DNA of 64,000 bases from Dipteris shenzhenensis (GCA_047967505.1 CM106540.1); one strand, 5' to 3'. Positions 11,765 through 24,832 are shown, numbered from the stretch's first letter. Program-made: numbers and translations. The notes: generated by a model from the letters alone, not told the origin.

Positions 11765-12065
11765 GCAGCCCGTGGCACTCTCAAAGCTTCCCCTCTATTC
11801 CTCTCCGCACAACACGTGGCTCCAAATTTGAATTTGAAATAGGGAGGCTCTTCCTTCCCTCTACTCCAACCTTCCATGAGGCACTCTCTAGCCCCCTCCC
11901 TCCACTCCAAGCCTTCCCTCCCCTTTTGCCATGCGATACATGGAAGTCTTCAGCACATTCCTCCAAATAAGTGACACATGCTCCTCCAACCTCTCTCCAG
12001 CTACATGACACATGGCACTCTCAGAGCTTCCCCTTCATTCCCTCTCCACACGACACGTGGCAACC
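11765..12065 (+). repeat. Direct repeat pair about 245 bp apart
   Basis: The words GTGGCACTCTCAAAGCTTCC and ACACGTGGC at 11770-11820 recur with changes at 12012-12062. Nearby frames are not gene-like. Confidence 0.6.
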
Positions 12066-12734
12066 TCTTCCTCCCACTCTCCTTCATATATAGTAAGATA
12101 AGAAGAATGATGAGACCTAGTGATAACAAAGCCATTGTCGACTTCAAGCCTTTATGTTGTATTTGGCATCATTTCTACCCATCTCTACATTGTCATAACA
12201 CAATCTTGGTGGATGATTCTCCATATAAATGTTGCAAGAATAGTGCAAAATTTTGCATTTTTCTAAAGACATTTGATGGGTGAAGTGAGGGATACTATAT
12301 AAATGACTTATTTCTACCTTACCTAGAAAAACTTAAAAAGGCTCTAGGTATTCACTATATAAAAGAATATTATATTGGTCAACGACTAATTACATCAAAT
12401 CATAACTTCTATAGTCTACTTCAACCAGTGGTGTAAGATTCATGGCACTCTATTCCACCTACAACTCCATTAAAGAAATCAAGGTTTGATGTAATAGAAA
12501 AATGGAAGGCAAGAAGTTTTGATCCTTATATGAGAAGTTGAAGTTGAATAGTTACAAATTTTTGAATCCTTTGCAAGGAAACCATGATTTCCTCACACCA
12601 GACGTGAAGCAATTGCTATGGAAATCCACCTCGATCAAAGTAAAGATAACTTGGGTGATTCTATATTAATACTGATGTCGCTAGTGTTATTGGCGTTATG
12701 TTCGATGATTATATATTGAGTGCAATTGGGATCA

Positions 12735-13625
12735 ATTGATTCGGTGATCCATCCGATTGATTGTTACTAATGTTATGCATCTTGAGTATAGGTGATGGAA
12801 CCTATGATGGATTTGTGAATAGTGCAAGGGTATTGATTGAGGTACCACATGGTGGATATCATATGCTCCTAGGCTAGTTTTTCTATTACATTCATATTGC
12901 ATTCCATGGGCAATATTTTTTGTTGTGAGGTTTTAGATGAATTAATCCCAAAGAGGCTATGTAAAGCATCTCTTATTTCCATGGAGAGAAGGGATACTTT
13001 TGGCTCCTTGAAATTCAATCAAGATTTGAAACACTCTAGATGAGGAAGCAGGGTGGGGGAGAAAGATTGAACCCAACTAGTATTGCCATCTTCTTGTGCT
13101 TTTGGTTCCTTTCAATTAATCAAGTGGTGCTTTGTGTGTGAGAGAACTCCTAATTCTGGATTCAGTGCTCAGGGGTGTTACACAAATTGTATTTTCCATC
13201 ATGGCAAAGTACTCCATAGAACTGCACCAAACACGACGAGGGTTCTAGTGGATACTTGTGTGATTATAAATTAATTTGGTGATTCTTTCAATTGATTGTT
13301 ACTAATGTGATTACATCTTTAGTACATGTGATGGGGCGTATGACAAGCAATGGAGATAGTGGAAGGGTATAAATTGAGTATTGCACATTACAATCTTTAT
13401 GGGTGCAATCTTTCTTCCCCACCCTAGGTATAAATTGAAGGCCGGGCCAATTTTCATAGTACATTGATATTGTATGTCATGGGCAATATTTATCAAATGA
13501 CAATCCTTTTTGGGTTTATCAAGCCCAAAGACTATTTTGAAGCTCCCCTTATTTTTGTGAAAAGAAGTGATATTTTTGGCTCATTGTACTTTAATAAAAT
13601 ATCTCAAATACTCTAGATGAGAGGC
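12735..13625 (+). repeat. Two diverged copies of a ~300-bp repeat
   Basis: The segments 12735-13045 and 13275-13625 share TGATTGTTACTAATGT, CATGGGCAATATTT, CCCAAAGA, GATA(C/T)TTTTGGCTC and ACTCTAGATGAG in the same order. Part of the family (13085-13140) recurs inverted near 34080-34135. No coding capacity is seen. Confidence 0.65.
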
Positions 13626-14175
13626 ATGAGCCACTCATCTAGGGCACCCAATGTTTTCTTATTCATTCCATTGGTCCATTATGATACAAAGGAGCCTAAA
13701 ACTTTAATAATTTAACTCCAATGTAAATGTCCAATTATAGGCATTAGGATTGCCTTCATTTGTAATAACATTTGCAAAGGTCATCTTATGCTTTTAACTT
13801 TGTTAATAAAACTTCATGAAAATTTAAACATTGTGATACCATTGTTGTGATCTTGCACTTGTTTAGAAAAATAAAAATAATGTTCCCGTAACTATTTTGT
13901 TATATGTAATTGAAAAAAAGCCCGTCAACATTTGTTGTTATGAACAACTATAAATTGAAATCAATGTAAAAAACTCTCTACAAGTCTTACACAAGGATAA
14001 GTTTCAACAATTTTATATACAAAAAAACTAAGGCACTTTATCTTTTACCATTTAAAATAACTAGTCAATGAAGCATGCAACTCTTTATTAATTCTTTATT
14101 ACTACGAGACAAATGGGAAAAATGATGCAATACTACTTACTTTTTTGTGTGTTGAAAAGTTTGGGCTAAAATAAA

Positions 14176-14505
14176 TTGAAACTTGCACAAGTTTCAAAAT
14201 AACCACACGTCTAGGAGCTCAACTTTCTATATAAACAAAGATGCTATGTAAACATACTAAGTTTTGTCTAGACATCACAAATGGAGGGTCTACTTCCTTG
14301 CAATCGGATCCATTCTAAATCCCTATATAAGAGTTGCATTTTGAAACTTGCACAAGTTTCAAAATAACCACACGTCTAGGAGCTCAACTTTCTATATAAA
14401 CAAAGATGCTATGTAAACATACTAAGTTTTGTCTAGACATCACAAATGGAGGGTCTACTTCCTTGCAATCGGATCCATTCTAAATCCCTATATAAGAGTT
14501 GCATT
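14176..14505 (+). repeat. Exact 165-bp tandem duplication
   Basis: Bases 14176-14340 and 14341-14505 appear identical by direct reading. Each starts TTGAAACTTGCAC and ends AAGAGTTGCATT. The lack of differences indicates a recent duplication. Confidence 0.95.
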
Positions 14506-14539
14506 TTCTCACAATAATTGTTCTAATTCTCTATATAAG

Positions 14540-15247
14540 AGTGGCATTCTCTCACAATAATTTAAAGAGTCTCACCTCATCCAAAGTGAACTATGTAAAA
14601 GCATGGATGTTTTAATGAACCCAAATATTTACCCTACTAAACCTTAACTCAAATTTTGAATTAATTAGTTTACAATCAACCCAACAATTCGAGAATTAAT
14701 TTAAGTTAAAACACCTACCCCCTACCTTCTCCTCCCCTCAACTAGGACAACAAAGAGGTAGCATAGCTAGGAAATGCATGTAGCCATCAACAAGGGTGGA
14801 GCAATTGGTTGAGGAAGTTGGTAGAAGGTGCAATGAACAAGGGGAGCATATAGGTAGCATAGCCTAGGGAAGGATGAAGAGAGGTAGCGAGGGAAAGGTT
14901 GAGGGGCAAAAGGGAGTTTTTAAAAAAAACCATATATGCCAACACTAGTCACTCTAGTAAAAATGGCTACTCCCCTAAAAAAGAAACATTAAATAACCAA
15001 CATGAAAACAATAGTACCTCAAAGAATGGTTTAATGGAGTCTATGGTGAGTTGGGCTAGGTAGTGGTTAGCAAAGATGTCATTTGCATCCGTGCTCTTGG
15101 TCTTGGGCAATATCAAACTTGAATTATCAAGGTTTAACATTCGACTAATTGATGGTTGTATTATGCTCTCCCCTCCATGCACACTAAATGAAGCATTCAG
15201 CATCATGCATGCGTGACTGCGTGCGTGTGCATGTGAGTGTGTGTGTG

Positions 15248-15290
<43 letters not shown>
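14540..15290. other. Dispersed repeat and GA tract, no gene
   Basis: Parts of 14580-14640 (AAAGTGAACTATGTA) and 15030-15110 (GGTGAGTTGG.CTAGGTAG and CATCC.TGCTCTTGG) recur in the same order at 30630-30890, so both are copies of one diverged element. A (GA)n run lies at about 15251-15287. Confidence 0.6.
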
Positions 15291-17138
15291 GAAGCATACC
15301 TCAACATAGTAGAAAGATCTCAAGGGCAATTACTAGTATTCATAGCCTTTAACTTTAGTACCTAGAGTCACTATCTCATGATCGAGTACCTAGGTTGCAA
15401 TTACTCGTCTACATAAACATAAAACAGCCTTAGTTTCACTTTTAGTCATACAAAACTGATACCCTTAATATCATCATTGAACATAAAACTTTAATGGTTT
15501 CAAGTTCCAAGATTCCACTTCACCAATCCCCTATAATGTATATAGCAAAAGTACTATGCAATACTCTTGTTATCACAATTCAAGGGTACTATCTTAGTGC
15601 TTTGATCACCAAACCTCTACAGCGTGTAAAGCAAAAGGGAGTGCTTCAAGGGAGAGTACTCGGCATCCATGCAATGCATTCTCATTATTTAAGGATACTT
15701 TTTACAAAGGACGTAAATTTCCAAGACACAAGGGTAGAAGCCAAGATGATGTTCATTTTGCCAATTTATGATTCATGAGAAGTTTGGGGAGCCTTGCGTT
15801 CACAAAGTGAGGTCACCTAGTGCAATGATGTTATCCATAAAAGGAACAACCAACATGCACTCCAAGTGCTAAGAATTTAACCTGAACTGTGTAGTTTCTA
15901 GATTTCGAATTCAACAAATGATTAATTGAAAATGTTTTATGTTTGAAAATCACAATAGACTTAACTTTTCAAAATTCAGTAACATGCTGACAAGCCCTGC
16001 ACCAATGAGGACCAAAAGGGCACGTTACTCCACTTGATGCTTCAGCAAAAGTTCTGTCCAACCTTAGGCTGTCCAACCTTAAGGAGTAGTATTTCTTCCT
16101 GCATTATTGGCACACCTGTGAAGCACATAAGCATCAGTAAATACTGATTCTGACATAAATATATTTTGGCCTTCTTACAATTAGCCATCCAATTTCAAGC
16201 AGGTCAAGGATGCAAATCTCACACTGCTGAGCACTGGACGCTGCCTCTCAGATTGAATGCAAGCTTTAACAGCTTTGTTGTATATCCTCCTTCAAAGGAG
16301 GCTTACAACAGTCAGCTTCCAGCAACATCTTTTTGCCCTAATATCTTCTTTGATGCACAACAGCTAGGCTGTACATATTGGATCAGAGGTAAGAAGACAA
16401 AATGCACCACTCCGCAACCTCTACAAGGGCACTCCACAACAAACATTGTAAGGACTCAATGACAGTAGTTCCAAATAACAAAATGTTGACTGTTTCATAC
16501 GGCACACTATTTGTTCAAGTGTGGCCCCAGGGCGCCCGTTTACTGGGTTGAAACTGTAGTCAAACTCTTCCAAAGGATCAGTGCTCAGCACCCCAGCACC
16601 CCTCTATTTTTCAGCATTCCACACTGCTCTCAATATATCCAAAAAGCAGTCTTGATTGGGGTCTCGTCAAGCAATATATGACTTGCCAATGCAGAGTGAG
16701 GATCAAAGCATTCACCATAGGACCAATAAACCTAGCTGAGCTTAGCTCGAAGCTCATATATCTTTCTCACAAGCAGAGAGCAAGGATTCACCATGAGACA
16801 TCTGTCTTACAAGCAGAGAGGCAGGATTTACCAATTGGAATTTTGGAAAATAAAGCTAAAAACAAACAGCAGAGAAAGAGAGAGAGAGAGAGAGAGAGAT
16901 TCTGCTGTAGATAAACCAATCTGAAAGTATTTAACACAAAACTTCAACCAATGTATACCCATGGGTACACTCAATATTACACACATTCATAAGGAGTGAA
17001 GTAAGATCTAAGAGAGAGAGAGAGAGATCATTAGGATGGACCTGTAGCACAAACCATGGACCTAAGAAGATCTACTGGATGGCATAGATAACCCAGAAAC
17101 ACAATCTTTTAGACACCAAGAAGAAAGAGAGGGAGAGA

Positions 17139-17182
<44 letters not shown>

Positions 17183-18628
17183 ACACCTCAAATTAGAGAC
17201 CACTAGTTTTAAGTCATCAATAGGGGATTCATTTTCAAAATCTTTATTTAGATTTCTCGTCTTATTCATGCTTTCTACCAGACCTTCATTGGGTTTTCCT
17301 TTTGCTTCCGGTGGGGGTGGGTGGTTTTGTTTGGGCTTGGAGGGGAAGGGGGGGAGGGGGGGCGGGATGTCAATTAATTGCTAAAGTAATTGTGGAAGGA
17401 TGCTTGCAGTAATCAATGGCATAAATTGAAATCTGCATCAGACTGCAACAAAAACTACTTCCATGCCAAGATAAAGCTGTATATCAGCAATCAATGCACT
17501 GCAGCATGGATCACTACCATTTCGAACTCAGCACAACTGACTCTGCTCGCACAACGTTAACTGTAATTGTCTTTGAGCGACAACAGCACTCACAGTTATC
17601 CCAGATGGATGATTGTTCAGCACAAACTCTAAAGCTTAATAATCCATAGAGACATATAATTTATTTTCCAACACGTAATGCCAAAAAATTGCCATCGCAT
17701 ACACCAAGACCAAGAGGCAAGTCCCACCATATAGCTAGGTAGGATTCACAAGAAGAGCAGACTTCCAGTGATCCAAGAGATTGGAATACTTACTGCAGAT
17801 TACACAGCAGATTTGCCACTGTTATTCTGCAGCCTCATGTACTATATGACTGTCGGGTGGAACAATATCATCTCTTCTTACTGAAGGCAAGAGAACGATC
17901 TGTGAATTACTCTGCAATCCAAATTCCATCTCCCTGCATTAATGTTTAAAAAGGAGTATACAAAACATCTAAAAATAAGGCATTATGCTAGCATGCAAAA
18001 CATAATTGATGATGCCATGACAAATTCAATCTTATTCCATCATAATGGAATGTAAACATAATGGAATGTAAAGATAATTGGTCAAATGTGATAAGCATAC
18101 AATTGACTCGTGCCTAAGGAACTGCAAACAAATTGATGAAGAGCTTAAATATTTGATAAAGCACTGCAAAATCATGTCCACAAAAATTCTAGCAGAATTC
18201 AAATTAAGAGCTGACAGTGGCCAAAAATAAACAAACGAAGAATAGCTGTCCTGATAAAATTACAAGTCTAACAAAGAAACTAACCAAAATCTTTCATCAG
18301 ATTTCCCTCAATGGTTGAAAATTACAGAGCTGTATATATAACGATCTGACGAAAAAACTCGTGTGTAAAATTGAGGCCTTTGCTGAAATGCAAAACAATG
18401 CTAGGAGCCTCGGAACAATTGAAATGACTGTGACCAGCACAAGCTCTGCTCTTTACCATAAAACAAACAATGAGACCACACTAGCATCAGTGCCTCGCAG
18501 CTTCATTTTGAAACTGCTCTCCAATAAAGATAAAGAATTGGTTGATAGGGGAAATAGATTCCACCTGTAACACTCCACCTCTCAGCAAAGCACAGAATTT
18601 AAGGGTCACAGCTTCACGGTAAGAGTGC
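15291..18628. other. 3' flank and spacer of the DUF1639 gene
   Basis: No complete gene is seen. GA runs occur at about 16876-16899, 17009-17026 and 17127-17180. The proximal part (about 18300-18628) is probably the 3' UTR of the minus-strand gene. At 17822-17933 on the minus strand a possible terminal exon follows an AG acceptor and stays open for about 36 codons to TAA; it is too short to call. Confidence 0.4.
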
Positions 18629-19839
18629 CTACTCGGAATCACTCTCCACGCTTCCCATTGCTTTCAAGCCTCTAGGTTTCTGTACAGACGAGGAGCAAAA
18701 TTAGGATTGAGAACGAGGAACGCCGTATCTAACATCAAGTCCAGATACCCGCTTGTTATTTTGATTTCAAAAGCCAAAAAAGTGCGACTCACCCTTCTCA
18801 ACGACTTCCTCTCTCTCACTTCGTATCTGTCGCGGGTCAATTCACAGAGCCATGTTCCCGGACTGACGTACTGCCACAACGGAAAATCTGTTATGTCACG
18901 CGACAATCTACAGAAACAAAATGTCAACAAGAATGTGAAGAGGCGGAACACAACGAAGCGGATCTTACCGATACAGACTTCTCTATATGTTTTTCCCTTC
19001 GCCTGGGCCTTTGCGGCAGTTTCGAACCCTTAATAGCCATAAAATCGTCTTCTTTCTCTTTATGGGAAAGGGAGATTAAGATCTTAGGCCATTTAAATAA
19101 ATCCAGGTTTAACTTTCCTAGCATGACAGGTTTGTCATGCAGAGACTCAACTTCCGTTCTTCTGTGAATCCGAGCATTTTTATGTGCGCCCCGGTTGTTG
19201 GCCAAGGTTCTTGAAGGATCGGGAACTTTATCAGATCTTTCATGAGATAGAGGCCGCCGATTAAGACTGTTACCAGCAATATTCCCAAAAGCGGATTTAT
19301 TTTGGGAGGACAAGTTGAGCGGAGCAGCTGAATTGTCCGCATTCCTGAGAAATCAAAGGAGAGCACAAAAGACGCGTTATAGGTAGAGGACTCGCAAGCA
19401 TCATCAGATTGCCTATGTTAGGAGAGATCCCTTCAAAAAGCTAAATGGATGCGTCTATTGCTTACCTATCCGGTTGCGGCCGCCGTTCTATCTTCGGTTG
19501 AGATGGAAAACCAACTTCCCGCCCAGCGTCATGACTCTCTAACGCAGGCGACCTTTGCATGGAGGATACGGTATTCTCAACGGCCGTCGCTATTTGGTCA
19601 GACCTTTTGGCGTTGGGTGCGTCGCAAGCCGTATCTACTGCGGTTGCTTTTGCAAACCTGGACCGCTTCCGCTGCCCCCATCGAAGCGCCAAATCCCCAT
19701 TTTCAATCAGTTTCCGCTTTTGATGGAGCAGCGCCTCGTCCTGTAAAGTCTCTGCGGGCATGCCTGCCTTACAGCTCTCAAATTCCAGACCTTTGCAAGA
19801 AGCCAACGATATCCCAACACAAACACTACCCCCAGGCAT
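18629..19839 (-). CDS. DUF1639-family protein, four exons
   Basis: Proposed exons on the minus strand are 19839-19466, 19344-18969, 18870-18793 and 18679-18629, separated by introns of 121, 98 and 113 bp, all GT-AG. The joined frame is open, gives 292 residues and ends at TAG. Residues about 50-61 read LALRWGQRKRSR, matching the WGQ..R.R box of the family. Residues 210-268 hold the DUF1639 core: SLSHKEKEDDF, GSKLPQRPRRR, then across the intron YVSPGTWLCELTRDRYEV. The tail contains GLKAMG. DUF1639 proteins are plant proteins of unknown function. The second intron acceptor was chosen because it keeps the family spacing between the RPRRR and PG.WL blocks. The first ATG after an in-frame upstream TAG was taken as start; an extra 5' exon is possible. 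Confidence 0.85.
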
Positions 19840-20459
19840 GTTCTGAATCAAGATCTCAACAGCGTCTCTAAAACCTTTCCACTAGCGTGATCGTCTTGAT
19901 AGGTAAATGACGCATCAGTGCAAGACGAAACGGAGACCGTTCATTGAAGCATCAGAATGAAAGAACGATGAGCATTGCGTTCTGGACGGCCGAACGGTCC
20001 AAGAGGAACCTTCTCAGAGAAGAATCACGTTCTTCCACGATCGGGAGAGAAGCGAAAACTGTTTCCAAGAGTGAAAGGCCTGCGGGTGAAAGAGCAAGGA
20101 AAACGAGCGAGAGAAAAAGGGGCGGGGGGGGGCAGGAGAGAGATGGAGGAAGGGAGGAGAAAAAGCATGGAAGAAGGGGAGGGGGGAGATGGCATGGAAA
20201 GGTTGGAAGGAAGGATAAGGGGGGGTAAGGAGGAAGAAGAAAGCTTGGAGAGGATGGCTATGGCGATGAAGATGAATGAATGAAAAGATGAAGATCCTGA
20301 AGAAGAAGAAGAAGAAGAAGAAGAGAAGACCCAGTGTAAATGCCCAAAGTGGGAAGCACCTGTGTGAAGCTACCCCCAAACTCGGAAAACCACCTCGTTT
20401 GACTCTACCTTCCCTCTCTCTCACTCTCACACTCGTATCACCAGAGTGGCTCACATGAC
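19840..20459 (-). other. Probable 5' leader/promoter region of the DUF1639 gene
   Basis: On the coding strand this is pyrimidine-rich (CTTCTTCTTC near 20330-20290, CCTCTCC runs at 20220-20090), as in many plant 5' leaders. No TATA box could be assigned with confidence. A minus-strand frame that stays open through it is compositionally simple and is not taken as coding. Confidence 0.4.
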
Positions 20460-20820
20460 AACCCTCCCTCAAGCTTTTACCAGGTTGACGCTTACAAGAG
20501 CCTTTGTTTCCACAGTATGAATGCGCCCAGCACACGGCATGGACAGGAACAGGGGCCTGCAGCACGGTGGTTTGAGCTATTGTTTTTCTCCATCGTGCAT
20601 AGATGAAACCATTGCCTCTGTCTTGTCCAAGATCGTATAGATCCACGTGAGCTGTTTTCTGATCAACTGTAAGAGTACGAGGTTCTGGTAATAGCTTTAT
20701 GGGACCTTGTGTACAAGTAAAAAGGACAAGCTCAACAGCACCCAATGGAAGCTCAATGGGGTTTGCGGGAGCTTGTTTAGGGCTATGAACGAGCGCGGAG
20801 TGTCCCTGGAGCTCAATCAA
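20460..20820 (-). CDS. Unassigned open frame
   Basis: This part of a long minus-strand open frame has mixed amino-acid composition (for example ANPIELPLGAVELVLF, then HVDLYDLGQDRGNGFIYARW). It looks more protein-like than the low-complexity part downstream of it. I do not recognise a family. It could be a retroelement fragment, an unannotated exon upstream of the DUF1639 gene, or chance. The plus strand of 20740-21010 also reads protein-like but has stops. Confidence 0.25.
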
Positions 20821-23800
20821 CTGGGGACGCTAACCCAGAGGATGAGTTTCAGGGAGCTTTGGTCAAGACCATCACAGAAAGGAGGTTTCGTCGGCTATCC
20901 AAACACTAGAGAGTGCATCTTGCGAACCTCTATGTCAAGCATCCAATGATGCGTGCAGGACAACTATACAACGTAAAGGTGATAGTCGGGTGGCCGATCC
21001 AACGTTTTGAAAAATGGTAGACTCATTCACCCAGTTGCTTGAACTCGTGATGGACATCATGCCGAGCATTCAGGAGCTTCTCATCCTCTGCTCTGTCCAC
21101 TTTCCCAACACCTTTGCTCACTTTGCTGGGTGTCGTCCCTACTACCATAATTTCCCTAAACATGGCATGTTGCCCAAATGCCAGTGGCAATCCATCCTCC
21201 TACTAAGCCAGGGTGCATAAACAAGCACCACATTTTTCTAGCATGGAGATAGGCCCCTAGAAGCCATCCATTTTCCAATTCTAAGCACAACTATTGGAAT
21301 TCTCTCACATTGCACACAGTATGCCATCATCCCAGCATTCGTTCATATGCTCCTACAAGTGATGCCATTTCATTCCCACTTTTGCTCTTCCTAGATTCTC
21401 ACTCCTACTACACACTATGAGTGGTAGCACTAGTAGTCCGTCTCAAATACCCAAGCTCAATTAAGGTTTTACTACTAATTTGAGTAGGCTTGCATGCATC
21501 ATGGCAATACCTTCGAATAAATTTCCTACTACTACACAATAGTGCATCTCCAATGCCCAAGCTCAATTACGGGTTTTCCTAATTTGACTAGGATCACATG
21601 CATCATGGCAATACCACAATTCCCTCATGGTTAATCTAAATTGTTTGAATAAGGACATTTGTACAAGGCAAGACATCCAAACAAGGCATGATAACTTTTC
21701 TTGTCAGTATGAGCAAAAAATGTATTTGGCATGCTATCTCATTTTAGTCCAATGTATGTGTGTACACATCTTAACATTACTACTTACCTTGCTAAAGCTA
21801 ACTCAATTTCTGTAGACAATTACTTCCATTTCAGTGTTTCATCACAAGGGGACCACACCCTTCATGCTAATTAAGACCACCTTAGATCACAAATTTATCC
21901 TTAACTTTTGGGACCGTAGCAAAATTAAAAACTTGCACTTTCTAAGCTGTAATAACCAAAATAGTTATCGATCAAATGTTGTGAAAGAAAGCGCAAGTTT
22001 TGCAACAAAATTTGCTAACAACACTATTTACTCATTTTCTATAACAAAATTGGAATGACCTTTAATGAAACTATAACAAATTTTCAAGTTTAAATCTTGA
22101 ACCTTTTGATGATGATTGTGTCCAACTGTGGTCATAAGTACATCCTTTTGTAAGGGCTTTTCATAAGTACATTGAGCCTTTCATAAGCTTCTTCCAAGAA
22201 AACATCTTTTCAAAAATTAGCCTTTGTCTTTTCCAAGTGTTGTAGGTAGACCAACTCACCCATCACCATCCCACCAAGCAACAAGTTAACTTGAGTGAGG
22301 TAGGCAAGCTTTGAAGCCGATCTACAATTGTTTCCCCGCTCACAACTCATAGAGAGCAAGAGTGTAACAAAGACATCCACCAAGGATGATCAAAGTCTTT
22401 TAATCAAGATTGAATAATCTAAACACATATATATAAGTAGTTGTTAGTAATTTGACTTCAATAGAAGCATATCAAAAGGAAAACCATGAAGTTGATTCCA
22501 AGTAGGCATATAGAGTTTGAATGTCCTCGATGAGTTTCAATATGTGATACATAGTTAGATGGGGAATAAAGATAGTGGCTAGGGATCTTCCTTTAAAATC
22601 ATGGTGAACTACTCATTTGCTTTAGCTTCTATAGCAATGCCTATATGAGGGAAGGTAGCAAGAAGGATTGGAGTGCTCACCCCATAGCTAGAAAGGTATG
22701 GAAGTTGAGCAAGAATGCAAACTAGATATTGCAAATTGAAGGGAAGGGGCTCTAGATGTATAATCGTTATTCAATGTCATAATTATGGACTCACAATAAC
22801 TAATCTTCCACTTCAAGTCTATATCCCCCCCCCCATGGGTCTATTACATTACCATGCATCCAATTCCAAGGGTAGAAAATCTCAATGGGCTAGTATAGAG
22901 CAATAAACCTCATGATGGCACCATTCCTTGCATTTCTAGTATACATGTGCTCATCCTAAAGGGGTTTCTAAAACATCAAGGAATCATAACATGAAGGTGC
23001 ACTTTTTCAACATTAATAAGGATACGAAACATGATTTTTTTTGCATCCTTATATCAAAACAATAAGAAATATCAATTCCTCACCCATCTTTCATATAAGG
23101 GGCTAGCAATGATTAAAAATAGTATTTTAATGGTGAGTAGATATTGTTAAATAATAATTTGATTTTTTGGTTGCACCTATTATTGACTCCATTGAATTAA
23201 AAATGGGCAACATCATTTATGATTATGTATGGTTATCATCGCTCTGTAAAATTGAAGTTAAAAATGCTCATATAAAAGATTACATATATTGGCCATAGTC
23301 AATTAGCTATATCCAACTAGATTGATACTAGGATCCTTAATGTTTCGAGTAGACCATCAATAATTCTTCTAAACAAAATCATGATATGGTTTAAACTGCA
23401 TTATGCATGCATGTCCATGTGCATATGCAGTGTGTGTGCGTGCACACGCATGTGCGTGTGTGTGCGCATGTGCGGGCTTGCACAAGCACACAATGTCATT
23501 ATTGATTAGGAAAAGGTTCTCTAGTACTTGCAGTGGTTTGGAAGAACCCCAATGATAGGCAGCTCATTAAGATTGAAGAGCATTCATTAGGGTAGTTAAG
23601 GAGCCTCGCAAAGCTTAGTTTCTTCCCACTAAGGCATCCTTTTAATTGATGATGTCATGTCACAAGATGGCAAAATACTTAGTTTCCTTCAAGCACATAG
23701 GATATCGAGTTTCAGCATGCATTATAGGCCTATTGGTAGAAAATTGGAGCTTTATTGCATCAGTATGTCCCCCCATACATTGAAAAATGTATGGGGGGTA

Positions 23801-23975
23801 TATACATTATCAATTTGATGTGATTCATCAACTTTTGTTAAATTTAGTGATTAGAGAGATGTGGCTCGTTTTCACAAAGTCCCCATGTCACAACTCACTA
23901 CAACCATAATATATAGCCCTATTATCCTCGAGCATGGGTTGCCACATTCAAACAAGATCTATAATATGGATAAAT
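20821..23975. other. Spacer without recognisable gene
   Basis: AT-rich sequence with no open frame longer than about 75 codons that carries a domain. It includes two related stretches (21415-21500 and 21535-21615, sharing CCAAGCTCAATTA and GCATGCATCATGGCAATACC), a TG/GC-alternating tract at about 23428-23475, and the hairpin listed separately. Confidence 0.6.
23769..23798. repeat. Perfect 13-bp inverted repeat with 4-nt loop
   Basis: The arms are CCCCCCATACATT (23769-23781) and AATGTATGGGGGG (23786-23798), with GAAA between them. Pairing does not extend beyond the arms. It is not followed by a T-run and no gene is near. Confidence 0.95.
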
Positions 23976-24711
23976 TGTTAGATATCAATGCTCCACTCTC
24001 GTGTAACTACGCGGGAACCAACTAACTCTACCTGTAAGCCCCCCATATGAGGAGAAAGCATTTGAGTAGCTCGATTATCTGGTAGGTCCTGGTTTGGACA
24101 CCAGATGGGGGCCATGTGTGGCTTGATGGCTCGACGGCTTCAAATAGAGTTGGCACACTGCCAACTAGGCTACATGCAAGTGTGGAAGGCATCCCATGAT
24201 TGACCGCATTGAGGGTAGACGGAGCATTTCCCAGGGCAGTCCACTCTTGGGTTGCGAGGCTCGTTTGGAGCCCCAGATGATCCCGGATGGCTCTGGACCG
24301 AATGAAAAACTGTAGGTTAGTTGCTCTATTCTACGCCATGGTTCTATCGTGTGGTCGGTGGCCTATTTCGAGACCGACCTCCAGTTGGCCGTTTTGGGTC
24401 GACTGGGTCGGTCACCCAATTGGGTCTAACCGACTACGACTGGTGGCTATATAAGAGCAAGCCCGTGAAGCCCATTATCATCACTGGCTACAACAACCCT
24501 AATTCCTTAGCATCCAGCCTTCGTCCTCTATTGTTTCCAACACGCCATCGAAGCTTCTCACACAGGAGCGCACGGTTGGGAGGTAGCGCCATCTATTGTA
24601 TCAGTTTTATAGTAATCAAAATTTTGATTCTCCATACTATCTGTTTTTCTCTCTTGCATACGAAATCCTATTATCTGTTGATGAGCACAGACGTTGTATT
24701 GTTTTCTTACA
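23976..24711 (+). repeat. Copia-2 5' LTR, 736 bp
   Basis: It starts TGTTAGATAT and ends TTACA directly before the primer-binding site. A TATA-like CTATATAAGA lies at 24447-24456. About 60 bases in, GCCCCCCATATGAGGAGAA matches the copia-4 LTR at about 45440, so the two elements belong to related families. The 3' LTR is missing. Confidence 0.85.
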
Positions 24712-24723
24712 TGGTATCAGAGC
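24712..24723 (+). promoter_or_regulatory. Primer-binding site, initiator Met-tRNA type
   Basis: TGGTATCAGAGC abuts the LTR end. This is the standard complement of the 3' end of plant initiator methionine tRNA used by many copia elements. Confidence 0.9.
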
Positions 24724-24832
24724 TTGGGCTCTAGTAAGAAGATTTGGTAGTGTGTTTCTGTTTGCGAGCAGATTGTGAGAGATGGCCTAGTCCACAAGAC
24801 CGTGAATCCCACCGTTCGGTGAAAGCGAAAAG

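Noticed and set aside
16166-16462. 98-codon plus-strand frame
   Set aside because: No domain, no supporting splice or promoter signals; could be chance in the spacer.
19118-19366. 82-codon minus-strand frame with a hydrophobic segment
   Set aside because: It overlaps exon 2 of the DUF1639 gene in another register and crosses the intron acceptor; it is a shadow.
20707-21010. Plus-strand reading with DANPEDEFQ and LYVKHPMMRAGQLYN
   Set aside because: Protein-like but with several stops and no recognised family; mentioned only as an alternative to the minus-strand frame.
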